A DNA stretch of 64,000 bases from Ligilactobacillus sp900765635 (GTDB lineage: Bacteria; Bacillota; Bacilli; Lactobacillales; Lactobacillaceae). Shown here piece by piece: positions 51,464-61,241 of this stretch. Below the pieces are notes generated by a model, which saw nothing but the letters and a program-made list of their open reading frames with translations, was not told the origin of the DNA and searched no databases. Position 1 is the first letter of the stretch, and every line of letters starts with the position of its first letter. The translations under genes and the position numbers were made by a program. The stretch is from NCBI RefSeq assembly GCF_949152225.1, contig NZ_CASCJC010000001.1:558001-622000 (forward strand), written 5' to 3'.

Positions 51464-52243
51464 ATGAAGAATTACAAAGGTTACATGATTGATTTAGATG
51501 GTACAATTTACAAAGGAAAAGAAAAAATACCTGCTGCTAAACGTTTCATCGAGCGTTTACAACAACATAATATTCCCTTTTTGTTTGTGACTAATAATAG
51601 CACGCAAGCACCTAGTAAAGTGGTTACTAATTTACGCGATAACTTTGATATTCATGTTAGTGAAGAAAATGTTTACACTACTGCATTAGCGACTGCAGAT
51701 TATTTAGCAGATTTAGATCAGACTAAGCGTAAACTTTATGTGATTGGTGAATTGGGGTTAAAGCAAGCTTTACTTGATAAAGGATTTGTTTTTGAAGAAA
51801 CTACCCCAGATTATGTTGTAGTTGGTTTAGATTATGACGTGACTTATCACAAATTTGAGTTGGCAACCTTAGCCATCAAACGTGGGGCGACTTTTATTGG
51901 AACCAATGCTGATACAAACCTCCCCAATGAACGCGGCTTAGTTCCAGGAGCAGGTTCTTTAATTGCGTTAGTCGAATGTTCAACGCAACAAAAAGCTTTT
52001 TATATTGGTAAACCAGAAGCAATCATCATGCAAAAAGCTTTACAGCGTTTAGGTTTACAAAAAGAAGAAGTTATTATGGTTGGTGATAACTATATGACTG
52101 ATATTCAAGCTGGGATCAACTGTGGTATCGATACTTTGCTTGTTTATACGGGAGTTTCGACTAAAGAACAAGTTGCTACTAAAGAAATTAAGCCAACTTA
52201 TGAACTTGATTCTCTAGATGAATGGAAGGTCGGCGATGCTTAG
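51464..52243 (+). CDS. HAD-superfamily phosphatase YutF/NagD type
   Basis: 259 residues, class IIA HAD hydrolase (TIGR01457-like). Motif I MIDLDGTIYKG, motif II FVTNNST, motif III Lys in IGKPEAIIM and motif IV MVGDNYMTDIQAG. Dephosphorylates small phosphates such as p-nitrophenyl phosphate or nucleotides; natural substrate unknown. Eight bases after yutD and overlapping the next gene. Confidence 0.9.
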   Translation: MKNYKGYMIDLDGTIYKGKEKIPAAKRFIERLQQHNIPFLFVTNNSTQAPSKVVTNLRDNFDIHVSEENVYTTALATADYLADLDQTKRKLYVIGELGLKQALLDKGFVFEETTPDYVVVGLDYDVTYHKFELATLAIKRGATFIGTNADTNLPNERGLVPGAGSLIALVECSTQQKAFYIGKPEAIIMQKALQRLGLQKEEVIMVGDNYMTDIQAGINCGIDTLLVYTGVSTKEQVATKEIKPTYELDSLDEWKVGDA

Positions 52244-52862
52244 GTTAAAAATCGGCAATTATTTGCAAGGCCTAATCGTTTTTTTGACCCTGATAGCTTT
52301 TTGGATTGCGGTAACGATTAATTTTACACCGTTATATTACTGGTTTGTTATTCATGATAAATTAGCACAAGTTGCGGGAATGTCTGTGGCAAAATTGATG
52401 CAAAATTATCATGCTTTGTTAGGATATTTAAACTTTCCATGGCAAAAACAACTAGTGACGGATTTTATCATGTCTGCTAATGGAAGACAACATTTCAGTG
52501 ATGTTAAGCAGTTATTTTTATTAGACTATATCATTTTACTTATTGGTCTTTTTTCAAGCAGCTGGATTATTTATCGTCTTGCACGGAATAAAAATTTATG
52601 GTGTTTGCTGAATCCTTTGCGCAATTTAGCAATCTTAATGGTCATCTTATTAGTTTTAATGCTGTGTAATTTTGAGAGCTTTTTCATCCATTTTCACGAG
52701 TTATTGTTTACTAATGATGATTGGCTCTTTGATCCATTGACTGATCCGATTATTAATGTTTTACCTAGCGCGTTTTTTATGGCGTGCTTTGGATTGTTTT
52801 TTGCTGGTTTTTTAATCAGTTTAGCGGCCTTACTTTGGCGTTTTAAAAAAGATTTACGTTAA
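52236..52862 (+). CDS. TIGR01906/DUF1461 membrane protein
   Basis: 208 residues from ATG 52236 (GGAAGG upstream, overlap of 8 bases with the HAD gene). About four helices with a long extracytoplasmic loop (about 38-95, VSVAKLMQNYHALLGYLN-like; FSDVKQLF). Matches the lactobacillal integral membrane family of that name. Function unknown; it often ends the yutD-yutF operon. Confidence 0.82.
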   Translation: MLRLKIGNYLQGLIVFLTLIAFWIAVTINFTPLYYWFVIHDKLAQVAGMSVAKLMQNYHALLGYLNFPWQKQLVTDFIMSANGRQHFSDVKQLFLLDYIILLIGLFSSSWIIYRLARNKNLWCLLNPLRNLAILMVILLVLMLCNFESFFIHFHELLFTNDDWLFDPLTDPIINVLPSAFFMACFGLFFAGFLISLAALLWRFKKDLR

Positions 52863-52942
52863 ACTCTGGAATTTTTTCCTGGGTTTTTTTAATTAGTGAT
52901 GATATGATATATTAAAAAAACGCTTAAGTTAAGAGGGGGATT

Positions 52943-53651
52943 ATGCAGTTTGTAATTGAACATCTGGCTAAAAGTTTTGAGAAGAAAAGAAGTTTTAAAA
53001 GATATCGACTTTACGTTTGAAGCGGGGAAAATTTACGCTTTGCTTGGGAGAAATGGGGCAGGCAAAACAACTTTATTTAATTGTTTAAATCGTGATATTA
53101 AAGCCGATGCGGGGTGTTTTTATTTGCAAGAGAACTAAGGCAAACGCCCAGTCAAACCTACCGATATGGGCTATATTTTATCGACACCGACCGTTCCAGA
53201 ATTTTTGACGGCGCGTGAGTTTTTGAAGTTTTTTGTCGATGTCAATGAAAAATCAATCAAAGACAAGCGGAGTTTAGATGAATATTTCGAAAGTGTGGGA
53301 ATCGAATCTGCGGACAGAGATCGGCTTTTAAAAGACTACTCTCATGGGATGAAAAACAAGATGCAAATGCTAGTCAATATCATTGCTAAACCCAATGTCT
53401 TGTTGTTAGACGAACCGCTGACTTCGCTTGATGTGGTGGCAGCCGAAGAGATGGAGCAGATGTTGCAAAATTTAAAACAAGATCACATCATCATTTTTTC
53501 GACGCATATCATGGATTTAGCCTTAAATTTATGTGACGAGATTGTTTTATTGCATCATGGTTGCTTGCAAGTAGTAGAAAAACAGGAGTTAGATAGTCAA
53601 GAATTCAGAGAAGAAATTATCGAATTATTGCGGGGGAAAGCCGATGTTTAA
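52943..53651 (+). pseudogene. ABC transporter ATP-binding protein, frameshift plus nonsense
   Basis: Gene begins at ATG 52943 (AAGAGGGGG upstream; MQFVIEHLAKSFEKK). An extra A in the run at 52985-52988 shifts the frame. The rest then reads KEVLKDIDFTFEAGKIYALL with Walker A GRNGAGKTT. A TAA at 53136-53138 interrupts the same frame; the remainder has the signature YSHGMKNKM, Walker B VLLLDEPLTSLD and H-loop STHIM. Two independent lesions make it inactive. It was the ATPase for the following permease (8-base overlap). Confidence 0.88.
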
Positions 53652-54461
53652 AACTTTGCGGATTTCTTTTACATTAAAAAACACTTATCGCGTAAATGCC
53701 ATTTTATTTGCGTTGAAACGAATTCCACTACTAGGCAAAATCTTACCTGCTAGCCTTTATCGAGTACGAGGCTTAAAAATTGTAGCGTTTATCTTGGCTT
53801 TGTTTTGGGAAGTTGTGGTGTTGTTTGGTGGTAAACTCTTATATTTAGCTCTTTTTATTTTGAGTGTACAAGACTTTTTAACACGGGCAGCCGAGACGTC
53901 CAACCAAGTTTTTTTGCATATCTTGTTATTTCTTTCGCTAGTTGGGGCTTTGCTTAACACGGGGATTTGTGATCCAAGTAAAGACAAGTATTATGCACTA
54001 ATCAGTTTACGGATGGATGCTAAACAATATACTTTGATTAATTATTTTTATGACTTGGCGAAAACATTTATTGGGTTTGTGGTCATGTTGATGTTATTTG
54101 GTAGAACGCTTAGTCCGGGGCTTTGCATCTTAGTTTTGCTTGGGTTTATTGAGTTAAAACTTTTTATGGCGGGTGATTTTTTAAAGGAATATGCCAGTCA
54201 ACGTATGATTTTGACGGATAAATCATCTAAAAAAGTGTGGATGCTTAGTGCACTTTTCTTGTTTTTGGCATACAGCTTACCTTTTTTGGGTATGCGTTGC
54301 CGCATTGGTTGTCTTTAGCCTTGTTCTTAGTTTTTTTGTCACTTGGTTTATGGGGATTACAGAAAGTTTTGACTTTCGAAGATTATCGCATACTCAACCA
54401 GGAATTATTGGCTAAAATGCTGACACAGATGGATGATAGTAAAAAAGTATTGCAAAAGCAA
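53644..54461 (+). pseudogene. ABC transporter permease, frameshifted and truncated by IS copy 3
   Basis: Begins MFKTLRISFTLKNTYRVNA, with several hydrophobic segments (about 45-75, 95-115, 140-165, 205-220). The frame shifts in the T run at 54282-54287; the next frame continues with LPHWLSLALFLVFLSLGLWG and ends KKVLQKQARQ where the sequence passes into IS copy 3 at about 54462. The substrate of this ABC-2-like exporter is unknown. Confidence 0.82.
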
Positions 54462-55930
54462 GCACGCCAAAATTCCCCTTCATATCTCCGAAAATTGTTT
54501 CAACATCTGTTCGTCTTCTTTGGTAGATAGTTGAACCTTTTTCGCTAGAAAGGTTTTCTTTAGCTTTATGTTTTAAATATTCCCAGTTTAAGTTTATTGA
54601 TTTGGTCCGTTGTTGGCCCTTTTGAGTTTTCGCTAATTGTTCTAATTTCTTTGTCGCTTGAAATTTATCAGCTACGTAGACTTTAAAATCTCGTTTAACC
54701 TCATATTATCCACACGAGAACTATATCTTTGGAACTTAAATACAACTCCATCAGGGTCTGTATAATAATCATCTTTATCGTGATATGTCCAATTGTTAAT
54801 ATTTTGTGGATCTCTTTTGTATTTACGATTCTGTTCTTTTTGATACGTTCCGTAAGGAATCAATGGAATCTTTTCAAACTTGTCAATAACTGCTTGATAA
54901 TTGGTTTCACTGCCATAGCCTGTATCCGCAACAATGTATTTAAATAAATCCAAATTAGAAAAAAACTTCAAAAAAGGTACTAACGTTCGTGTATCCGTTG
55001 GATTAGGGAAGATATCATAGTGCAAAACAAAGCGACCACTGGTCGCAATTTGTAAATTATAAGCAGGTTTTAATTGACCATTTTGCATGTGGTCTTCTTT
55101 TAATCGCATAAAAGTAGCGACAGTATCTGTTTTCGAGAAACTATTGCGATCTTTGAAAATTTCTCTATCACGTTCATACTTCACTTTTCTAGGAAGAAAA
55201 TCTTCTTTCAATTTACGTTTGATACTCTTTAATTTACGACGAACACGTTTGTTTTTTGAATCGCCTTTTTAACCTTAGGTTTGGCTTCAATTTCTTTTTC
55301 CAACTCAACTAGTTTAATATCAGTTTCTTTGATAAGTTCTTTTATTGCACCACTAGAACCTAACATATCCTTTGAAATAGCGATATCAACTTGATGTTGA
55401 ATTAATTGATCATAAGTATTAGCGACTTTTTCATCGAGTGATTTTTCAAATTTAGTTACGGCGTTTTTCCAAGTGAAACTGTAACGATTAGCGTCAGTTT
55501 CTAATTTAGTACCATCAATAAATAAAGCATCATCGCTATCTAACATATCATTTTGAAATAAAAGTAGGGTAAATAGGACAAAAGCTTTTTGAATAATCTT
55601 TTTAGCGTGATCACTAGAACGAAAATTATTAATAGTTTTATAGCTAATGGGAGTATTACCACTTAACCACATCATAGGAAGGTAATACTGATTTAATTTA
55701 GCAATTTTTCTACCAGAAAAAACAGCTTCATGGTAAGCAAAAAGCGTCATTTTTAGTAGCATAGCCGGATGAAAAGCAGGCCGACCGGTATGTGAAGTCT
55801 CTTCTGAAAGAATATTAAGTGAAATTGAGTCCACGAAGTGGCTGATTAAAACTGCAATATGGTCAGATGGTAATTTTAATGAATAAGTAATATCTAATTT
55901 TAGTTCAGATGTGTTATAATTTTTGTACAT
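54462..55930 (-). pseudogene. IS1182-family transposase, copy 3, broken
   Basis: ATG at 55930. Intact through the N-terminal and DDE start (FIDGTKLET, FTWKNAVTK), then the same two frameshifts as copy 2: the short A run at 55266-55270 and the lost T in CATATTATCC (54701-54710). The C-terminus is cut off by the deletion at 54462. Confidence 0.85.
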
Positions 55931-56057
55931 GGTTAACCTCTCCTTTATTGGTTTTGTTCAACTTAATATTAGCAAGAGATTAGCCATAAAAAAGGCTCAC
56001 GCCAAATTTTTTGACGTGAGCCTTTTTTCTATTGAAGCTGAGTTTTTTCTCAGCCCC
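54462..56057 (-). mobile_element. IS1182-like insertion sequence, copy 3 (left end deleted)
   Basis: About 1596 bases. The right end (TTTTTTCTCAGCCCC) and its hairpin (55988-56028) are present. The left end, about 225 bases in copy 2, is missing: the element joins the permease gene at the shared GCACGCCAAAATT. This looks like a deletion that removed the IS end and the DNA after the permease. Confidence 0.85.
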
Positions 56058-56141
56058 TTTTAATTGAAAATGATTTTTGCAAAAAAAGATAATATTTTTT
56101 TAAGTTAACATAAAGAATTAATTCTATTTTTGTAAAACACT

Positions 56142-56150
56142 TGTTATACT
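56142..56150 (+). promoter_or_regulatory. Promoter of the PDZ-phoPR operon
   Basis: Extended-10 TGTTATACT, 37 bases before the TTG start. No strong -35. Confidence 0.5.
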
Positions 56151-56186
56151 TAATAGAGTAGGTGTTTTGTAAGGGGGTAATAAATT

Positions 56187-57284
56187 TTGCTTATTCAATT
56201 AATCGTTAATTTTTTATGTCAGCCACTGTGGTGGCTTGGAATTGTAATGACGGTTATTTTATATTTGTTACGTGTACGAAAAGAACGCAAGGCCTTTAGA
56301 ATTGCGGTTAATAGAGATTTTTATGAAGGTCGACATTTTGTTAAAAAAGGTTTTGTATTCTTTGTTTTAGGCTCGATTATATTTTTTAGTTTAGGAGTCA
56401 TGTTACCACCTAAATTATTAATTATTTATCAAATCGTAGCAATGATTGCTGTTTTATTTAGCCCTTTATTTGATGCTAGCTTAGTAGCAATACTGGGGAT
56501 TGTTTTATATCAATGCATAACTTTCACAACTACAACTGTGATAAATAGTAGTTTATTTATTTTAATTGCCCTTTTTTTATGTTTTCGTTTGTTATATTTA
56601 CAAAAAACTAGTAGTTCTTGGTTTACACCACGAATTAGACAAGGAAAACGGGGACGCAGAATTGCCTATTATTTGTGGCAAGAATTTACTGTTTTTCCAG
56701 TATTGTTGTTGATTCCAGGTGATCTGTTTAAGAGTGATTTAACATTGTGGCCACTTTTTTCATTTGGAGGACATGAGTTTGGCTTAATGTTAGTTCCGTT
56801 TTTGGTAGGAATTAATTGTCGTACGTTTAAGCAATCTATTATCAAAGTTGTTAGCTTACGCCGTAAACAAACTGTCATATTGTTAATTGAAAGTTTACTT
56901 TTCGTTGGCCTTAGTTATCTTAGCTGGTTTATAAGTCTTGGTGGTTTGGTTTTTTTAGCACTTACTAGTTTTTGGCAAGCATGGCAAAGGCAGCGTCTTG
57001 AACAAGATGCACAAGGATGGTATGTAGAAACGAGTGAAGGAGTCCGTGTGATTGCTGTACAAAATAATACACCAGCAGCTAAAATGAAATTAAGTGCTGG
57101 TGATATAATTTTAAGCTGTAACGATCAAAAAGTGACCAATGAAACGGAATTGTATGCAGCTATGCAAAAAAATTCAGCATATTGTCGCTTTAGAGTACGT
57201 AATTTTGCAGGAGAAATTAAGATTGCTGAAGGTGCAATTTATTCAGATGCTCCACATGAATTAGGATTGATTTTATTTCACTAA
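56187..57284 (+). CDS. PDZ-domain membrane protein (MinJ-like)
   Basis: 365 residues from TTG 56187 (AAGGGGG 9 bases upstream). About eight membrane helices in residues 1-265, then a cytoplasmic or juxtamembrane PDZ domain (about 275-355; VIAVQNNTPAAKMKLSAGD, ILSCNDQKVTNETEL). The topology matches Bacillus MinJ, a division-site protein found near ftsEX. No protease domain, so not a HtrA or S2P enzyme. Followed by phoP after 31 bases. Confidence 0.75.
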   Translation: MLIQLIVNFLCQPLWWLGIVMTVILYLLRVRKERKAFRIAVNRDFYEGRHFVKKGFVFFVLGSIIFFSLGVMLPPKLLIIYQIVAMIAVLFSPLFDASLVAILGIVLYQCITFTTTTVINSSLFILIALFLCFRLLYLQKTSSSWFTPRIRQGKRGRRIAYYLWQEFTVFPVLLLIPGDLFKSDLTLWPLFSFGGHEFGLMLVPFLVGINCRTFKQSIIKVVSLRRKQTVILLIESLLFVGLSYLSWFISLGGLVFLALTSFWQAWQRQRLEQDAQGWYVETSEGVRVIAVQNNTPAAKMKLSAGDIILSCNDQKVTNETELYAAMQKNSAYCRFRVRNFAGEIKIAEGAIYSDAPHELGLILFH

Positions 57285-57315
57285 TTATCTGTTGATTTAG
57301 GAAAGGAAAAGCTTG

Positions 57316-58053
57316 ATGAAAAAAGTATTAGTAGTTGATGATGAAGTCGCGATTGTAACGTTACTCGAATATAATTTAAAAAAAGATGGTTATGAGGTTG
57401 AAGCAGTATATGATGGTTTAAGCGCATATCAAAAAGCTCTACGAAATGATTATGATTTTATTATATTAGATTGGATGTTACCAGAGATGGATGGCATGGA
57501 AGTTACTAAAAAATTACGTCAAGAAAAAGTTGAAACGCCAATTTTGATGTTGACGGCTAGAGATGATGAATATGATAAAATTATTGGTTTAGAATTAGGA
57601 GCAGATGACTATTTAACTAAGCCTTTTTCGCCTAGAGAGGTTTTAGCCCGATTAAAAGCAATTGGTCGGCGAATGAAAGTTAAAAATAATGACAGTCATA
57701 AAGAAAAGCCAAAAGTTGATGTTAAGCCTGCAACTCAAGAAGTATATCAGTTTAAAGATTTTACAATTGATTTGGAAAATTATACTGTAACGCGTCAAGA
57801 AGAGCCTATCAATTTGACTCCAAAGGAATTTGAATTGTTAGCTTATTTTGTTAAGAGAGCACATCGGGTTTTAAGTCGTGAAAAATTGTTAAATGGAGTT
57901 TGGGGATTTGATTATGTAGGACAAACACGAATGGTCGATATGCATGTTAGTCATTTACGCGAAAAAATAGAGCCAGATCCTAAAAAACCACGCAATATCG
58001 AAACAGTACGAGGATTTGGTTATCGTTTTGAAGGAGTAGTCGATGAAGATTAG
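57316..58053 (+). CDS. phoP: PhoP/WalR-type response regulator
   Basis: OmpR-family regulator, 245 residues from ATG 57316 (AAAGGA 8 bases upstream). Receiver: VVDDEVAIVTLLEYNL, phospho-Asp in FIILDWMLPEMDG, Thr in MLTARDD and Lys in LTKPFSPRE. An unusually charged linker (Lys/Asp-rich, about 118-145) leads to a C-terminal winged helix (LTPKEFELLAYFV, VDMHVSHLREKIE). Overlaps phoR by 11 bases. Position next to ftsEX-like genes in lactobacilli supports PhoP; no pst genes are in the window. Confidence 0.88.
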   Translation: MKKVLVVDDEVAIVTLLEYNLKKDGYEVEAVYDGLSAYQKALRNDYDFIILDWMLPEMDGMEVTKKLRQEKVETPILMLTARDDEYDKIIGLELGADDYLTKPFSPREVLARLKAIGRRMKVKNNDSHKEKPKVDVKPATQEVYQFKDFTIDLENYTVTRQEEPINLTPKEFELLAYFVKRAHRVLSREKLLNGVWGFDYVGQTRMVDMHVSHLREKIEPDPKKPRNIETVRGFGYRFEGVVDED

Positions 58054-59401
58054 TCATTTTTTGGGTCGCTGGGCACTTTGCATGGCGGCTCTTATTTTAA
58101 CATGGATAATAGCTAAAATAAGTCATCAGCATTTTTCTTTTGGTTGGTTAATTGTGAATGCCGTGATTTTAGCGATTTTTAATTATGGCTTAGACATCTG
58201 GTTAGCACGCAAATTAAAAGTTGAAGTTGATTTGATGGTTCAAAAGTTAAATGATTTATCGACAGGGAAAAAAGCTAATCATATTATCTTAGATCAACGC
58301 GATCCTTACTACCAGTTAAGTAAATCAATCAATGCGGTACAAAGTATGCAACGTGACTTTTCTAAAGCTTATACCAAGCAACAGCGAGGTTATTTTAGTT
58401 TGCTTGAATACATTACAATTGGTGTAATGGTAATTGATCAAGAACGTGAAGTTTATTTGAGCAATCATACATTAAATGAACTATTAGGGAAAGAAATGGA
58501 TCAAAAAGGAAGGACTTATTATACCTTATTGGGACATTTTGCTTTAGTTAAGTTAGTGGAAGATGCCTTTAGAAGTAAAAAGGATCAACGCAAACAACTG
58601 ACTTTAAATTTAGATGGACAAGATAAAACAATTGATGCGCAAGTGATTTATGTTCCAATTAGTGAACAACAGTTTTTTGTGATGCTTTTGTTATATGATA
58701 TTACTGAAAATAAACGAATTGAGCAGATGCAAATTGATTTTGTAAGTAACGTTAGTCATGAATTAAAAACGCCCGTTACAGCAATCACTGGTTTTAGTGA
58801 GACTTTACTGCAAGGTGCACTGGAAGATAAACAAGCAACTGAGCAATTTGTAAAGATTATTCATGATGAAAGTCTGCGATTAACTGATTTGATTAATGAT
58901 ATTTTATCGTTATCACGTATCGATGCAAAACATGCTTTACAACTAGAACCAATAAAATTAGCTAAGTTGGTTGGTAATACCTTGCAATCATTTACAGTCT
59001 TAATTAATAAACAACAAATTAAAGTGATCAATCAAATTCCAGAACAGTTAGAAGTGATTTGTGATAAAAATAAGTTACGTCATATTATCAACAACTTAAT
59101 TCAAAACGCTATTCGTTATAATAAATTTGGTGGACAAATAATTATTAGCGCACAGCAATTAGAAAATGAATGGAGTTTAAGCATTCAAGATACGGGTGGT
59201 GGAATTAGAAAAGATGAACAGGACCGTATTTTTGAGCGTTTTTATCGGGTTGATTCATCGCGCAGTAAAGTGTCAGGTGGAACGGGACTAGGATTAGCAA
59301 TTGTTAAAGAATGCGTTGAAAGCCTTTCTGGTACTATTAGTTTAGAAAGTCGTTTTAATCAAGGTTCAACATTTATAGTTCATTTGCCTTATTTTTCCTA
59401 A
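58043..59401 (+). CDS. phoR: PhoR-type sensor histidine kinase, no extracellular domain
   Basis: 452 residues. Two helices (about 8-25 and 33-53) separated by only about 8 residues, so there is no extracellular sensor domain of the Bacillus PhoR kind. A PAS-like domain (about 110-220), H-box FVSNVSHELKTPVTAI, N-box NNLIQNAIRYN, G boxes DTGGGIRKDE and GGTGLGLAIV. All catalytic motifs are intact. It likely senses membrane or cytoplasmic cues, or works through an accessory protein. Confidence 0.88.
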   Translation: MKISHFLGRWALCMAALILTWIIAKISHQHFSFGWLIVNAVILAIFNYGLDIWLARKLKVEVDLMVQKLNDLSTGKKANHIILDQRDPYYQLSKSINAVQSMQRDFSKAYTKQQRGYFSLLEYITIGVMVIDQEREVYLSNHTLNELLGKEMDQKGRTYYTLLGHFALVKLVEDAFRSKKDQRKQLTLNLDGQDKTIDAQVIYVPISEQQFFVMLLLYDITENKRIEQMQIDFVSNVSHELKTPVTAITGFSETLLQGALEDKQATEQFVKIIHDESLRLTDLINDILSLSRIDAKHALQLEPIKLAKLVGNTLQSFTVLINKQQIKVINQIPEQLEVICDKNKLRHIINNLIQNAIRYNKFGGQIIISAQQLENEWSLSIQDTGGGIRKDEQDRIFERFYRVDSSRSKVSGGTGLGLAIVKECVESLSGTISLESRFNQGSTFIVHLPYFS

Positions 59402-59421
59402 GCATAAACTTTGAATTTTTT

Positions 59422-59435
59422 CTTAAAATTTTAAG
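59422..59435. repeat. 14-base palindrome between phoR and pspC
   Basis: CTTAAAATTTTAAG, a perfect palindrome 20 bases after the phoR stop and about 75 before pspC. No GC stem or T tail, so an operator is more likely than a terminator. Confidence 0.35.
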
Positions 59436-59511
59436 CTAAATGGGATCAATGATTGCGTGATGACTGAATAATTTGTAGAATTTGAGTAGTAATTAATTAG
59501 GAGGCAAAATA

Positions 59512-59841
59512 TTGAAAAAAAAGTTAACACGTTCAAATAATCGTTTGATTGCGGGAGTTTGTGGTGGAATTGCACAATACCTAGGGGTTTCGGCTAAGGC
59601 CGTTCGTGTGGCTTATTTGGTGTTTTTCTTAATCTGTTCTTTTTTTGGGTTAAGTAGTACAATCCCTATTGTTTTGTATGTTGTCTTGATGGTTGCCTTG
59701 CCACCGGCTCCAGGTCCTTCTTATTATGATCTTTTTAGTTTATTTGGCAATTCTAAATCGTATACTCAAAAACAACACACAAGCGATCACAAGCGTAAAG
59801 TTATTACGGATGTCAAGGAAAAAGATATTTCAGATAAGTAA
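59512..59841 (+). CDS. PspC domain membrane protein
   Basis: 109 residues from TTG 59512 (AGGAGG 8 bases upstream). The PspC domain (residues 1-65; NRLIAGVCGGIAQYLG, VRVAYLVFFL) has a helix pair, then a polar, basic cytoplasmic tail. Envelope-stress family; in lactobacilli it sits with the YvlD-like gene. Confidence 0.88.
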   Translation: MKKKLTRSNNRLIAGVCGGIAQYLGVSAKAVRVAYLVFFLICSFFGLSSTIPIVLYVVLMVALPPAPGPSYYDLFSLFGNSKSYTQKQHTSDHKRKVITDVKEKDISDK

Positions 59842-59861
59842 AAAGAAGTGAGGAAAAAGAA

Positions 59862-60203
59862 TTGAATTTTATTCAAAGAGCGTTGCTTAATGCGGTTATT
59901 TTTATCGCAGCAGCTGGCTTGTTTCCAGCTAATTTTCATGTTGCTAATGTCTGGGTAGCACTGATGGCAGCTGTAATTTTAGGAATTTTAAATATGGTGA
60001 TTAAGCCTATTTTAGTTGTTTTATCTTTACCAATTACTATTTTGACACTGGGCTTTTTTTATTTGTGTATTAATGCGTTTATCTTAATGTTGACTTCAAT
60101 TTTTGTAAGTGGATTTTATTTTGCAAATTTTGGATCTGCTTTTTTAATTGCTTTGATTTTAAGTGGGGTCAATTTAATCATCACAAATCACTTTGCACGA
60201 TAA
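59862..60203 (+). CDS. YvlD-like (phage holin 4_2 family) membrane protein
   Basis: 113 residues, four helices, TTG start with a GAGG site upstream. NMVIKPILVVLSLPITILTL is the family's signature. Despite the family name it is a chromosomal envelope protein often paired with pspC, not a phage holin. Cotranscribed with pspC, 20 bases downstream. Confidence 0.83.
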   Translation: MNFIQRALLNAVIFIAAAGLFPANFHVANVWVALMAAVILGILNMVIKPILVVLSLPITILTLGFFYLCINAFILMLTSIFVSGFYFANFGSAFLIALILSGVNLIITNHFAR

Positions 60204-60281
60204 AGCGATAGGCTAAAAGTCTTTAACATGATAAAATAGAAGATGAAGTATCGGGCTAAAAGCCACAAAGGAGTGAAACGC

Positions 60282-61226
60282 GTGAACAAGGTCAGTGTTC
60301 AAGAATTAGTCGATTCATGCGATTTAATTGTTTATTCAGGTGCTAAGTATTTAAATGAAAAATTTATTACTACAAGTGATATCTCACGTCCAGGTCTAGA
60401 ATTGACGGGATATTTTGATTATTATCCTGCAGAACGTTTGCAACTATTTGGAATGACAGAGATTTCTTATGCGCATAAGATGGATGAAAAACAAAAAGTA
60501 GAAATTATGGCTAAGTTATGTCAAAGTGATTTGACGCCATGCTTTTTAATTTCACGTTATTTATCGGTACCGACAGAATTAGAAGAGGCTGCTAATGCAC
60601 ATAATATTCCAATTTTGCGTTCTAAATTGCCAACTACTAGATTATTAGCACGAGTGACCGATTATTTAGAAGCAAAATTAGCCGAAAGAAAATCGTTACA
60701 TGGTGTTTTGGTTGATATTTATGGTTTAGGTGTTTTGATTACTGGTGATTCCGGAGTTGGTAAATCAGAAACTGCTTTGGATTTGATTAAACGTGGGCAT
60801 CGTTTGATTGCTGATGATCGCGTTGAAGTTTATCAAAAAGATGAACAGACTTTGCGTGGAGAAGCACCGCGTATTTTACAACATTTACTTGAAATTCGTG
60901 GGGTTGGTATCATTGATGTAATGAATCTTTTTGGCGCAGGTGCAGTCCGCTCGGATACTGATATTTCTTTGATTGTGCATCTAGAAAACTGGAGTCCAGA
61001 CAAGCAATTTGATCGTCTAGGTAGTGGTGAACAAAAGGTTCAAATTTTTGATGTTGAAGTACCGCGTATCACGATACCAGTTAAAGTTGGACGTAACATG
61101 GCAATCATTATTGAAGCTGCTGCGATGAATTATCGTGCAAAGACAATGGGATATGATGCAACTAAAACTTTTGAAAACAATTTAAATCAATTGATTAAAG
61201 AAAACTCAGTTAATGAAAGCAAATAA
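60282..61226 (+). CDS. hprK: HPr kinase/phosphorylase
   Basis: Phosphorylates HPr at Ser46 (and reverses it), making the CcpA corepressor. GTG 60282 has AAAGGAG 8 bases upstream; the in-frame ATG at 60243 would add 13 non-family residues. 314 residues. Walker A GDSGVGKSETALDLIKRGH, RLIADDRVEV and the HprK signature EIRGVGIIDVMNLFGAGA are intact. First gene of hprK-lgt. Confidence 0.96.
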   Translation: MNKVSVQELVDSCDLIVYSGAKYLNEKFITTSDISRPGLELTGYFDYYPAERLQLFGMTEISYAHKMDEKQKVEIMAKLCQSDLTPCFLISRYLSVPTELEEAANAHNIPILRSKLPTTRLLARVTDYLEAKLAERKSLHGVLVDIYGLGVLITGDSGVGKSETALDLIKRGHRLIADDRVEVYQKDEQTLRGEAPRILQHLLEIRGVGIIDVMNLFGAGAVRSDTDISLIVHLENWSPDKQFDRLGSGEQKVQIFDVEVPRITIPVKVGRNMAIIIEAAAMNYRAKTMGYDATKTFENNLNQLIKENSVNESK

Positions 61227-61241
61227 TTTGAGGTGAAGAGA

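Noticed and set aside
59862..60203. Phage holin, hinting at a prophage
   Set aside because: The family name misleads; this is the chromosomal YvlD-like protein beside pspC, with no other phage gene near.
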